Shown: positions 33,068-40,927 of the stretch, piece after piece
How positions within the stretch are numbered: position 1 is the stretch's first letter
How the letters are laid out: the number at the start of each line of letters is the position of its first letter
DNA from: JAGVDM01 sp964642315
Lineage (GTDB): Bacteria > Patescibacteriota > Gracilibacteria > Peribacterales > Peribacteraceae
Length of the DNA: 64,000 nt
NCBI GenBank assembly: GCA_964642315.1
Contig: CAZXOG010000001.1
Location: 310,001 to 374,000, forward strand
Direction: 5' to 3'
Position numbers and translations under genes: made by a program
The notes under the pieces: model-generated
What the model saw: only the letters and a program-made list of their open reading frames with translations
Databases searched by the model: none
Told to the model about the DNA's origin: nothing

Positions 33068-33952
33068 ATGGCGGTCTTCGATCCTGTCCATCCGCTCCAG
33101 AGCGCTGTCATTGAATCGCTGGCGGCGCATCCGGGCCTCCGCGTTCGTGAGCTTGCGGAGAGAGTCGCGGCGCAGGATGTGCGTGTTTCGACCCAAAGCT
33201 TGTACCGTACCATCGCCCGTCTGATCGAGGGCGGCATTGTTACCCGCGATCACGGGAGGCACTTCCTGAGTCTCTTGTGGCTGTCCGCGTTGGCGCGGCT
33301 TACCAAGCAGGCAGGCACGACGCATTTCTCCAATGCGCATGGCCCCATTGCCCTGCCTGATTATGATGGGGAGCGCAGGGAATTCCTCGCGGACTCGTTG
33401 CTCGACCAGGATTTGATCTGGGATGACATCGCGGTTGCGCTCGCCAAGCGGACGGCACTGCGTGCGTGGTACGAATACAATTCACATCCGTATTACGCCC
33501 TCGCGATTCCCGATGCAGAATTGCGGTTCTACGGCGCAGTGGCGAACGAGGGCGTGCGGCATCATATCCTCTACGGGAACCAGACGTTCCTCGACCGGCA
33601 TGGCGACGCGTGTACGCCGCACTGCTGTTCCCATCGCACTGCCGCAGGAACGCCGTTCCCGTCCGAAGGGCACATCGTGCTCATCGCAGGGGAGTACATC
33701 GTGGAGTTCGTGTTGCCGGACGTCATCCGGCGGCATGCGGAGCCGTTCTTCCAGTCTGTCTCGAGGATCGAGGAATTCGATGCGGAGGTGTTCTATGCGC
33801 TCTTCACGATGAAAGTCCGGTGCAGGTTGGTGATCCGCCGCTCATCGGCAGAAGCCCAGGTGCTCCGGGAGAAAATTGCGTGGTACTTCAAGACGCCCGC
33901 ACTGCAGGGCGAGGCGGCTCTGGGACGAACTGGGGCGAGAGATGGGATTTGA
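33068..33952 (+). CDS. Putative winged-helix transcriptional regulator
   Basis: A 294-residue soluble protein. Residues about 8-65 (AVIESLAAHPGLRVRELAERV, VSTQSLYRTIARLIEGGIV) look like a winged-helix DNA-binding domain of MarR/PadR-like type. The remaining 220 residues form an unrecognised domain with His- and Cys-rich spots (EGVRHHILYGN, CTPHCCSH) that might bind metal. The last few codons run into the tRNA-His gene on the opposite strand. It lies between hisS and tRNA-His and divergent from a small gene, so local regulation is plausible. Family assignment of the C-terminal domain failed. Confidence 0.7.
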   Translation: MAVFDPVHPLQSAVIESLAAHPGLRVRELAERVAAQDVRVSTQSLYRTIARLIEGGIVTRDHGRHFLSLLWLSALARLTKQAGTTHFSNAHGPIALPDYDGERREFLADSLLDQDLIWDDIAVALAKRTALRAWYEYNSHPYYALAIPDAELRFYGAVANEGVRHHILYGNQTFLDRHGDACTPHCCSHRTAAGTPFPSEGHIVLIAGEYIVEFVLPDVIRRHAEPFFQSVSRIEEFDAEVFYALFTMKVRCRLVIRRSSAEAQVLREKIAWYFKTPALQGEAALGRTGARDGI

Positions 33953-34007
33953 ACCCACGACCTTCTGGGCCACAACCAGACGCTCTAACCAACTGAGCTA
34001 CTCCCGC
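33931..34007 (-). tRNA. tRNA-His (anticodon GTG)
   Basis: The minus strand gives a full cloverleaf. The acceptor stem is GCGGGAG/CTCTCGC with one G-U pair. The D arm is AGCTCAGTTGGTTAGAGC, the anticodon stem TCTGG/CCAGA encloses the loop TTGTGGC, and the T loop is TTCAAAT. CCA is encoded. The base before position 1 is G (34008) and the discriminator is C, the G-1:C73 pair that identifies tRNA-His. It overlaps the last 22 bases of the opposite-strand winged-helix gene. Confidence 0.97.
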
Positions 34008-34053
34008 CGTGCGGCCAGCATAGTAAACGGGGCGCCCCCCGCCCGCCAGTGCA

Positions 34054-36309
34054 TTACTGCATGTTTCCGCCAATAGTCTTCGCAGCATCGTCCTGCGCGG
34101 AGACAGGCGGCACTGGGCTCACACTGTCGGCGCCGACGACGAACTTCACGTCGTCATCCGCGGGGAGGATGGGATGTTCCTCAAGCGGGGGAGGAGGGGC
34201 GGATGGTGCTGGAGGTTCGGGTGTGGAAGGTGTTGAGGGTTCGCCAGGTGTGGCAGGCGCCTGTTTCTCCTGGCGCTCGCGCTCGCGCTTGTTGCGGCGG
34301 TAGCGTTGCCGCTTGAGACGCTTGCGTTCCAGTTCCCGTTCCTCCGGCGTCATGGCATCCCAGGATTTCTTCGCGGGTGCAGCAGGCGATGGTTGTGCTT
34401 GCGGTGCCGGCGCTTCCGTGGCTTGAGCAGGTGACGGTGTGGAGGGGGCCGCCGCAGGGGAGGGCGGTTGTAGCGGCATCGCTGTTGCTGCCGGTACCTC
34501 CGCCGGTGGCGACGGGGTTGCCGAGAGGCCTTGCTGCAGCCACAACGGGGCATGTTCTGTTTGCACCGGTGGCAGTGCAGGTTCTGCGGATGGAGCAGGA
34601 GGTGTGGGTGCAGGTGCCGGTTCTTCGGTTGCTGCTGGGATGGCAGGCGGGGGCATAGTGGTTGTCGGTGCTTCCTGCACGAGCCACGGTGGCGCCCCGT
34701 TCTCCAGCGGCGGGGACGCTGGCACGTCGGGCGCCGCTTCCTGCAGGGCCGTACTCTCTGCCGCTGCCGCCGGTGGCATGGTGGTCTGCGTTTGGCCGGA
34801 AGCGGATGCCTGCTCTAGTCCTTGTGTGAGCCAGCTCGGTGCCGGTGTGCCCTGCGGTTCGGGTTCCTCCGGCACGGTTGGCGGCACCTCGGCAGGAAGA
34901 GATTGCTCCTGCGAAGGTTCTGGCGAAGGTGCCGGCGCTGCCGGAAGTTCCTGAGGGGGGAGTGCCGCTTCCTCCAGTCCCTCTTCCTCCTGACTGAGCG
35001 CCATCGTTGTCTGCGAGAGCGTATCGGGCTTGGCTGGAGTGCCGACGAGAGCCGTTTCAGCGCGGTCCACGGCACCTTTGATGCCGCCTTTTCGCTTGAT
35101 GAAACGGATGATAAGCGTGATCAGGAATCCAACTCCGACCGAGAGAATGATCCCTGCGAGGAATGTGAGTGCCCGCCGCAGGATCCCCGAGGAGAGCTCC
35201 CATCGCGATGCGCCCGGCGCCGGCTCCCCGCCGGTTCCGCCGTCTGCTGCCGTCTGGCCGGGCTGTTCTCCGCCGGTCTCCCCGATTGTCGGGGGCGTGA
35301 TCGCCGGAACATCCTGCACGTCAAGTGAAAGCGTGAAATCCGCCATTTCTTCACCTGTCCGGAGGTTGCGCACCGTCGCGACAATGGCGAAGGTGCCGTT
35401 GCGGGGGAACCGGTGGATGGGCGCATCGAGCAGGCTCTGCGAGCCGTCGCCGAAGTTCCAGTGCACCAGAAGCGGTGCGGAGGCGTAGTCTTCGCTCTCG
35501 ACATTCAGAGAGAACTTCACGGCTCCGGATCCGAACTGGCTCACGATAATGCGGGTCCGCGCGTCCTCCTGCCGCTGCCGTTCCCGTTCGCGGAGCGCGT
35601 CGTCCTTCCGTGCTTCGTCGGGGGACAAGAGGAAGAGCTCCTCTTCCGTATCCACTTTTCCACGAAGAGAGAATGTGAGCGTGCGATTCGTGACGGGTGT
35701 CGTGAACCAGAGTGTGAGTGGCGTGGAACGGGTGGTGCTGAAGAACGTGCCGGGAGCGGCCTGATCGTTCCTGGCATTTCCATCCTTGTCCTCGTCGACG
35801 TCCGCGTGCAGATCGACGACGATGTCCTCCTTCACCGAAGGAGAGGGGAAGATGCGTAGGAACTGCTGGCCGGTTCCGAGTGGAACGCGGCCGAACGCGT
35901 CGGACGCGGGCATTGTCAGCGCGACGATGCCGCTACCCGTCCCCTGTGCGGTGAGCGGAGGTACCCCTTCGGCAATCTGGATTGTGAGCAGCAAGCGCGA
36001 GCGCTTGCTCCCGTCTGATTCCCGCACTTCGCCCGTGAGCGTGTACGTGCCGGGCTCGATGAACCGCACGCGGAAGATGCGTTCCCTGCTTGCCTGCAGG
36101 AAGGTTTGTCCGCGTGTCAGGCTCCAGTTGATCACGGGACTACGAAGATCGTGAACGGCCACGATCTCGAAGATTGTTCCGATAGGCAGTGAGAGCGTCT
36201 CGGTGACGGGGAGTTCAGCTTGTTCTGCGCTTGTGCGTGCCGGTGTACCTGCTACCGAGAGGAGCAGACAGAAGATGAATGCCGCTACGAGCGCGCGGGT
36301 GAATCGCAT
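34054..36309 (-). CDS. PKD-domain membrane protein with proline-rich repeat tail
   Basis: A 751-residue exported protein: signal peptide (1-28), Ig/PKD-like extracellular domains (WNFGDGS at about residue 285), a membrane segment near 385-410, then a Pro/Ala/Glu-rich region of about 250 residues. That region carries three spaced copies of a P-x-WL-x-Q motif (SWLTQGLEQA, PWLVQEA, LWLQQGLSA), a highly basic stretch (RKRLKRQRYRRNKRERERQ) and an acidic end. By topology the tail is cytoplasmic. It is the last gene after two VirB2-like pilins, 4 bases from the second, so it is probably part of the same apparatus. I know no close family. Confidence 0.75.
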   Translation of the reverse strand: MRFTRALVAAFIFCLLLSVAGTPARTSAEQAELPVTETLSLPIGTIFEIVAVHDLRSPVINWSLTRGQTFLQASRERIFRVRFIEPGTYTLTGEVRESDGSKRSRLLLTIQIAEGVPPLTAQGTGSGIVALTMPASDAFGRVPLGTGQQFLRIFPSPSVKEDIVVDLHADVDEDKDGNARNDQAAPGTFFSTTRSTPLTLWFTTPVTNRTLTFSLRGKVDTEEELFLLSPDEARKDDALRERERQRQEDARTRIIVSQFGSGAVKFSLNVESEDYASAPLLVHWNFGDGSQSLLDAPIHRFPRNGTFAIVATVRNLRTGEEMADFTLSLDVQDVPAITPPTIGETGGEQPGQTAADGGTGGEPAPGASRWELSSGILRRALTFLAGIILSVGVGFLITLIIRFIKRKGGIKGAVDRAETALVGTPAKPDTLSQTTMALSQEEEGLEEAALPPQELPAAPAPSPEPSQEQSLPAEVPPTVPEEPEPQGTPAPSWLTQGLEQASASGQTQTTMPPAAAAESTALQEAAPDVPASPPLENGAPPWLVQEAPTTTMPPPAIPAATEEPAPAPTPPAPSAEPALPPVQTEHAPLWLQQGLSATPSPPAEVPAATAMPLQPPSPAAAPSTPSPAQATEAPAPQAQPSPAAPAKKSWDAMTPEERELERKRLKRQRYRRNKRERERQEKQAPATPGEPSTPSTPEPPAPSAPPPPLEEHPILPADDDVKFVVGADSVSPVPPVSAQDDAAKTIGGNMQ

Positions 36310-36313
36310 GGGA

Positions 36314-36700
36314 TCAGCCTCCGGCGATGGTGATGACGAATTCTACGAAGGCGGAGGCAAGGAGTATCACGAGAAGTCCGACAATCGTGTACAGGATGAT
36401 CTTCACTGTCTTGCTGCGGGCATCGTCGGTTCCGCCACCAACGATCAGGTAAATGCCGGCGATGACGATGACGAAAACGGCCGCAAGCCCCATGTACGAG
36501 ATGACGGTGAAGAGGATGTTCTCGGCTGTGGATCGCAAATCGCCGGAACCGCCTGTTTCAATGTTGCCCGCGTCCTCTATGCCCATGCCATTCCCGGTGA
36601 ATACTTGCCCTGCCGCGGAGAGTGGCGTGCTTAGTGCGAATGCCAAGCACAGGAATGTGCAGATGGACATGGGGAGAACGCTGGAGGGTTTTGTGTGCAT
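36314..36700 (-). CDS. VirB2/TrbC-like small pilin, copy 2
   Basis: A 128-residue protein with a signal peptide (about 1-30) and two hydrophobic helices (VISYMGLAAVFVIVIAGIYLIVGG; IILYTIVGLLVILLASAFVEFVI) joined by a basic turn (DDARSKTVK). This is the TrbC/VirB2 pilin plan common in CPR genomes. The ATG is preceded by aaggagaa, one of very few purine-rich Shine-Dalgarno-like sites here, and by a TAGAAT -10 ending 10 bases upstream. Confidence 0.8.
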   Translation of the reverse strand: MHTKPSSVLPMSICTFLCLAFALSTPLSAAGQVFTGNGMGIEDAGNIETGGSGDLRSTAENILFTVISYMGLAAVFVIVIAGIYLIVGGGTDDARSKTVKIILYTIVGLLVILLASAFVEFVITIAGG

Positions 36701-36710
36701 TTCTCCTTGT

Positions 36711-36716
36711 ATTCTA
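36711..36716 (-). promoter_or_regulatory. -10 element before pilin 2
   Basis: TAGAAT on the minus strand, 10 bases before the ATG. It would allow pilin 2 and the PKD gene to be transcribed without pilin 1. Confidence 0.4.
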
Positions 36717-36761
36717 GCATAAATGACCCCGTCTGACCAGTGGCGGGATGGCGAGCGGTTT

Positions 36762-37139
36762 TCAGCCGAAGAACCGCTCGTTCACGAAGCTGACAATTGC
36801 GCCGGCGAGCAGGACGATGAGCAGGCCGACGACCGCGTAAATCACCATTTTGATTGCTTTGTCACGCTGGCCTTCGTCGCTGCCGCTCACGACGAGGATG
36901 ATGCCGGCGATGACGATGACGAGGACGGCGATGATGCCGAGGAACGTGATGATGCCGAACATGATGCTTGTGATCGTTTCGCGCACGTCCGTCGTTCCGC
37001 CGGTACTGAGATCGTTCGCCTGATCGATGCCTTCCTCAACGCCGCCGCCCGAGTACTCGAAGGCGGCGGTGCTCGGAGCCCAGTGCGTGGAGCAGAGCAG
37101 AAGGGTGCAGAGGAGTGCAGCGGGAATGAGGCGGCGCAT
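36762..37139 (-). CDS. VirB2/TrbC-like small pilin, copy 1
   Basis: A 125-residue paralogue of the next gene: signal peptide (about 1-25), Gly-rich mature N-terminus, the helix SIMFGIITFLGIIAVLVIVI, the turn SDEGQRDKAIK and a second helix MVIYAVVGLLIVLLAGAIVS. The two pilins share a layout of mature N-terminus, amphipathic DVRETITSI/DLRSTAENI helix and hairpin. Role: a subunit of a type IV secretion-like or conjugative-type filament. First gene of the operon. Confidence 0.82.
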   Translation of the reverse strand: MRRLIPAALLCTLLLCSTHWAPSTAAFEYSGGGVEEGIDQANDLSTGGTTDVRETITSIMFGIITFLGIIAVLVIVIAGIILVVSGSDEGQRDKAIKMVIYAVVGLLIVLLAGAIVSFVNERFFG

Positions 37140-37191
37140 GAGGGGATTTTCCCATGGGCGCGCGCATGGTGCAATCGACCTCTCCGGTTGC

Positions 37192-37197
37192 TAGCAT
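37192..37197 (+). promoter_or_regulatory. -10 element of the M24 peptidase gene
   Basis: TAGCAT, 7 bases before the ATG at 37205, implying a leaderless transcript. No clear -35. Confidence 0.45.
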
Positions 37198-37204
37198 GAC
37201 ATGC

Positions 37205-38200
37205 ATGGAACGCAATCGTTGGACGGCAATCCTCCGCAGGGCGGGCGCGCCGGCATTCCTCGTGACCGATGCGGCGAATTTGCGCTACCTCTGCGGTGCG
37301 GAAGCAGAGGCGTGCTTGTTGCTCATCACGGCGAAGCGCAGGTTGCTCTTCGTATCACCGCTCGACCTGGAGCGCCTGCGCGATGCAGTCCGTCCCGGCA
37401 TACGCGTGCGGTCGCTCCGGCAGGTGGCGAAGGCGATGGAGCGCGTCCGCCGGTGCGCGTGCGAAGCCGAACACGTTTCGCTCGCGCGGATGGCGCGCTG
37501 GAAACGCAGCTTTAAGAATACAAAATTTGTTCATGTTTCAGGTCTTCTGGAAGAGATGAGAAGGGTGAAAGATCCGGAAGAGATTCGCTGGTTCCGTCGC
37601 GCGCAGCGCATCACGAGGATGCTGCTCGCGCGTGCAGAGCGGGCGCTCGCAGCGCCGGTGTCGGAGCGCGAACTCGCATGGAAGCTTGCCGTATGGGCGA
37701 AGGAACTCAAGGCGGACGGCCTCGCCTTTCCGCCGATCGTCGGTTTCGGACCCCACACGAGCCGCCCCCACCATCATCCGACCGACCGGAAGTGCAGGCG
37801 CAGGGACATCGTGCAGATTGATGTAGGAGCACGGGTGCACGGGTACTGCGCGGATCAGAGCGCCGTGTTCTTCACGGGCGAGCCGACGCGCAGGCAGGCG
37901 CGCGTTCTCCTTGCCGTGCAACAGGCGTTCCGCGCCGCCAAGCGCGCGGTGCGCGCTGGTGCATCGACGCATGCAGTGGACCGGGCTGCCCGCGACGTAC
38001 TCCGGAAGCATGGTTTCCACCGGTATTTCACCCATGCACTTGGCCACGGGGTGGGGCTTGAGGTGCACGAACCGCCCACGATTTCGACGAAGGCGAAGCG
38101 CGACGTACTCCGTGCGGGGGAGATCGTCACCGTCGAGCCGGGAGTGTACATTCCCGGAGAATTCGGCATCCGGCTCGAGGAAGAGATGATCGTCCGGTGA
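37205..38200 (+). CDS. M24-family Xaa-Pro aminopeptidase
   Basis: A 331-residue metallopeptidase of the pita-bread fold. The metal ligands are visible: the two Asp in IVQIDVGARVHGYCADQS, the His in THALGHGVGLEVHEPP and the two Glu in VEPGVY and RLEEEMIV. The N-terminal 130 residues are the creatinase-like domain. It releases N-terminal residues next to proline and is cytosolic (no signal peptide). The start at MERNRW is chosen from the TAGCAT spacing; ATG 37196 is an alternative. It is divergent from the pilin operon. Confidence 0.93.
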   Translation: MERNRWTAILRRAGAPAFLVTDAANLRYLCGAEAEACLLLITAKRRLLFVSPLDLERLRDAVRPGIRVRSLRQVAKAMERVRRCACEAEHVSLARMARWKRSFKNTKFVHVSGLLEEMRRVKDPEEIRWFRRAQRITRMLLARAERALAAPVSERELAWKLAVWAKELKADGLAFPPIVGFGPHTSRPHHHPTDRKCRRRDIVQIDVGARVHGYCADQSAVFFTGEPTRRQARVLLAVQQAFRAAKRAVRAGASTHAVDRAARDVLRKHGFHRYFTHALGHGVGLEVHEPPTISTKAKRDVLRAGEIVTVEPGVYIPGEFGIRLEEEMIVR

Positions 38201-38253
38201 TATCCCCGGTGGCACGGGAACCGCCGGGATGCAATACTGCGGCGATTCTACAC

Positions 38254-39612
38254 ATGTTCCGTTTCCGCTTCGGCTCCGTCCTTCTGTCGATCGCGTTCGC
38301 CGCGGCACCGTCCGTTTCGTTCGCCGCGGTGTCTTCCGGCGTGCGGGATTTCGTCGTCACGGCGTACTATTCACCGCTCTCCGGTCAGTGCTGTTACGTG
38401 CGCGGAGGGCTCTCGGCGGACCGCGAACTCAATGGGAACGGCGTGCAGGCAGCCGACGGCACTCCCGTGTTCCCCGGTCTCGCGGCAGCGCCGGCGAGCT
38501 ATCCGTACGGGACGCGGGTCGAGCTCCCTGGCATCGGAGTGTTCGAAGTGCACGACCGCGGCGGAGCGATCCGGGAGCTCGATACAGGGGGTCACCGGAT
38601 CGATATCTGGGTGGGGGCGGGGGAGGAGGGGCTCGCCCGCGCGCTCGCCTTCGGCGTTCGCCGCGTGCAGGGGACTGTGTACCTTCCCGAAGATGCGCAA
38701 CCGGCCATGGAATTCTCGCTCACGTCCCTCGCTGCGCCGCCGGAGCAACTGGCGCAGTACGCGGTGTTCCTCGGACGCTTGCCGGGGCTGCGGATTACAC
38801 AGGGCGATCGGAGCTACTCCACACTACTCTTTCAGGAGGCGTTGCGCGCTCTCGGGTACCTCCGCCGCACCGTGACGGGGTTCTTCGGGCCGGAAACGCG
38901 CACGGCATTCGTCCGTTTCCTTCAGGATTTCCGTCTCTCCGAGCCAGCGAACGATCTCTCCGATCGCGCCGCGGCGTTCCTCGCTGCCGCGCTCGCGCGC
39001 CAGGAGGCGCCGCCGCCGCTCTCCGCGGTTACCGAACAGACGAGTCCGCGTGCGAGCATTACTGCCGCGCAGCGTCTCATGCGGTATCTCGGGTACTACC
39101 GGGGCCGCACGGACGGCGTGTACGGCGAAGGGCTCAGCGCCGCGGTGCTGCGTTTCCAGCTGGAGCAGGGGATCGTCGCTCAGGAAACGGAGAGCGGTGC
39201 GGGGCGCATCGGTCCCCGCACGCTGCGTGCGCTCACCGACGAGTGGAACCGCCGCCTTACCGCGGCTCGAGCGGAGCGAGAACTCATGCTGCTGCGCGTT
39301 GACCGCGCGCTCGCCGAACGCGGCGCGTACGTCGAGTGTTTCCTCTCCGAAGGGGATAACGGTCCGACGGTGCGTCTGCTCCAAGAGCAGCTAGCCGAGA
39401 GAGGATTCTTTCCGTTAAAGGAGGTGAACGGGAACTTTGGTCCGCTCACGCAGGCCGCTGTGCTCGCGTTCCAGCGAGACCGGGACATCGTGCAATCCGG
39501 TGCGGCTGATGGCGCGGGAGTCTTTGGTCCGCGCACGCTCGTCGCGCTCCGCAGGGAGGAGCAAATGGAGGCGTACGGCCGGGTTCGCGCGCGTGGATGG
39601 GGGGCGCTGTGA
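38254..39612 (+). CDS. Secreted 3D-domain protein with peptidoglycan-binding repeats
   Basis: A 452-residue exported protein (signal peptide about 1-25). Residues about 30-140 form a 3D (three-aspartate) domain, with VTAYYSPLSGQC, GTRVELPG, VHDRGGAIRELD and HRIDIW; this is the double-psi barrel of MltA-type lytic enzymes. Three peptidoglycan-binding-1-like units follow (LLFQEALRALGYL...FFGPETRTAF; LMRYLGYYRGRTDGVYGEG; LLQEQLAERGFF...NFGPLTQAAVLAFQ). It probably cuts or binds cell-wall glycan. The neighbouring gene encodes an RlpA-like protein, so this is a wall-remodelling pair. Confidence 0.88.
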   Translation: MFRFRFGSVLLSIAFAAAPSVSFAAVSSGVRDFVVTAYYSPLSGQCCYVRGGLSADRELNGNGVQAADGTPVFPGLAAAPASYPYGTRVELPGIGVFEVHDRGGAIRELDTGGHRIDIWVGAGEEGLARALAFGVRRVQGTVYLPEDAQPAMEFSLTSLAAPPEQLAQYAVFLGRLPGLRITQGDRSYSTLLFQEALRALGYLRRTVTGFFGPETRTAFVRFLQDFRLSEPANDLSDRAAAFLAAALARQEAPPPLSAVTEQTSPRASITAAQRLMRYLGYYRGRTDGVYGEGLSAAVLRFQLEQGIVAQETESGAGRIGPRTLRALTDEWNRRLTAARAERELMLLRVDRALAERGAYVECFLSEGDNGPTVRLLQEQLAERGFFPLKEVNGNFGPLTQAAVLAFQRDRDIVQSGAADGAGVFGPRTLVALRREEQMEAYGRVRARGWGAL

Positions 39613-39669
39613 GAGCAGAACACATGCGTCAATTGCACTTCGCGCACTCCTTACGCAAGCTCGCACTGC

Positions 39670-40761
39670 ATGCAGTGGTTCATCCTCCTCCTCGCGAGCA
39701 TGTCCTTCCTCGTGCCGCACACGCTGGCGGCGGAGAGTGTGACGCGCCGTGACGGATTTCTTCTCCTCTGGGAGTCCATCCGCCGCCCCGCTGCGGAGAC
39801 GCGCGAGGCGCCGTACGCGGATCTCAGCGAAGGGGAGCGCGGGTTCACCGAAATCACCTACGCCAAGTCCCGGGGATTGCTCGAGGATGCCGAGACGTTT
39901 TTGCCCGATGCGCCGCTCACGAAAGGGGACGCGGCGCTCTGGCTCCTGCGTACCCGCAACGTTGCGGAACTCGAGGAGATGGAGGAGCAGGATCTCCCCG
40001 TTCTCCTGGCGCGGTATCCCATTCTCCGTGCCGATGAGCTCGGTGAACCCGTGGGGTCGATTGACATGTTGCGGGGTCTTGCGGATTCGCTCGACCGGTT
40101 CCTCAGAGAGGAGGTGCATGAGGTGAGCTTCTACGCGGAACAGTTCCACGGGGAGGGGACGGCCTTCGGCGAAACGTTCGACATGCACGCGCTCACGGCC
40201 GCACACAGGACGTTTCCCTACAACACGCTCGTGCGCGTGACGAACGTGGAGAATGGCAAGAGCGTGACTGTCCGCGTGAACGACCGCGGGCCATATGTGG
40301 AAGGGCGTTCCATGGATTTGAGCCTCGCCGCGTTCCTGCAGATTGCCGAGCGCAGCCAAGGAGTTCTGCGCGATGTCCGCTTGGAGCGCTTGGGTGATGC
40401 CGATTTCGTCGATGCGGATTCCATGCCGCTCGCGGAAACTCCGGCGCCGGTCCGGTGCGGCAGCACTCCGGATGCCCCGGTTGCGTTCCAGAAGCGCATC
40501 ACCCGCGACGTGCGGTTCCACCGCGGCGTGCCGCACACGTTGTTGCAGGGAGAGACGCTCGTGCTTGGCTCGACGAGGTTCTTCGTCGTACGGTCCGTTC
40601 TGCAGCCGGACGGATCTGTGCGGCGACTGGAGCAGTGGATCGATCCGGAGGAGCGGTTCACGTTCCATCCGGAACAGGTGGGGCGCTACGTGCTGCGGGT
40701 CGGCACGGCCGACGGCAGGGTGCGGGAGTTCACGATGGACGTGTGGTCATGCAATGAATAA
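39670..40761 (+). CDS. RlpA-like septal-ring-type lytic transglycosylase
   Basis: A 363-residue exported protein (signal peptide about 1-20). Residues 25-100 resemble SLH repeats (YADLSEGERGFTEITYAKSRGLLED...PLTKGDAALWLLR). The RlpA double-psi barrel follows at about 150-225: VSFYAEQFHGEGTAFGE, AAHRTFPYNTLVRVTN and VRVNDRGPYVEGRSMDLS with its Asp. The C-terminal part is unassigned. RlpA cuts glycan strands lacking stem peptides. It has no SPOR domain, unlike the E. coli protein; the SLH-like region may provide wall attachment instead. Confidence 0.88.
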   Translation: MQWFILLLASMSFLVPHTLAAESVTRRDGFLLLWESIRRPAAETREAPYADLSEGERGFTEITYAKSRGLLEDAETFLPDAPLTKGDAALWLLRTRNVAELEEMEEQDLPVLLARYPILRADELGEPVGSIDMLRGLADSLDRFLREEVHEVSFYAEQFHGEGTAFGETFDMHALTAAHRTFPYNTLVRVTNVENGKSVTVRVNDRGPYVEGRSMDLSLAAFLQIAERSQGVLRDVRLERLGDADFVDADSMPLAETPAPVRCGSTPDAPVAFQKRITRDVRFHRGVPHTLLQGETLVLGSTRFFVVRSVLQPDGSVRRLEQWIDPEERFTFHPEQVGRYVLRVGTADGRVREFTMDVWSCNE

Positions 40762-40835
40762 AAATTGTATTCAAAGTTCGGTTCCACTTGGATGCCGAGC
40801 GGCGTTCTGGGCTACCGTTCCAGTGCGGAATCTGC

Positions 40836-40841
40836 TATAAT
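40836..40841 (+). promoter_or_regulatory. TATAAT element in the leader of ATPase 2
   Basis: Perfect TATAAT, preceded by a weak -35. The TTG start is 86 bases downstream, an unusually long leader for this window. The 166-base gap holds no other recognised feature. Confidence 0.4.
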
Positions 40842-40927
40842 GCTCCGATATTCCTGCCATCGTGTACAACGATTTCTCACATGGTCAGGACTATCCTTCC
40901 CTTCAAGCACATCGCACCCGCTGACCC

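Noticed and set aside
36701..36720. The aaggag before pilin 2 as proof of a normal Shine-Dalgarno system
   Set aside because: It is only 2 bases from the ATG, too close for usual spacing, and would lie at or before the predicted transcript start; it may be chance.
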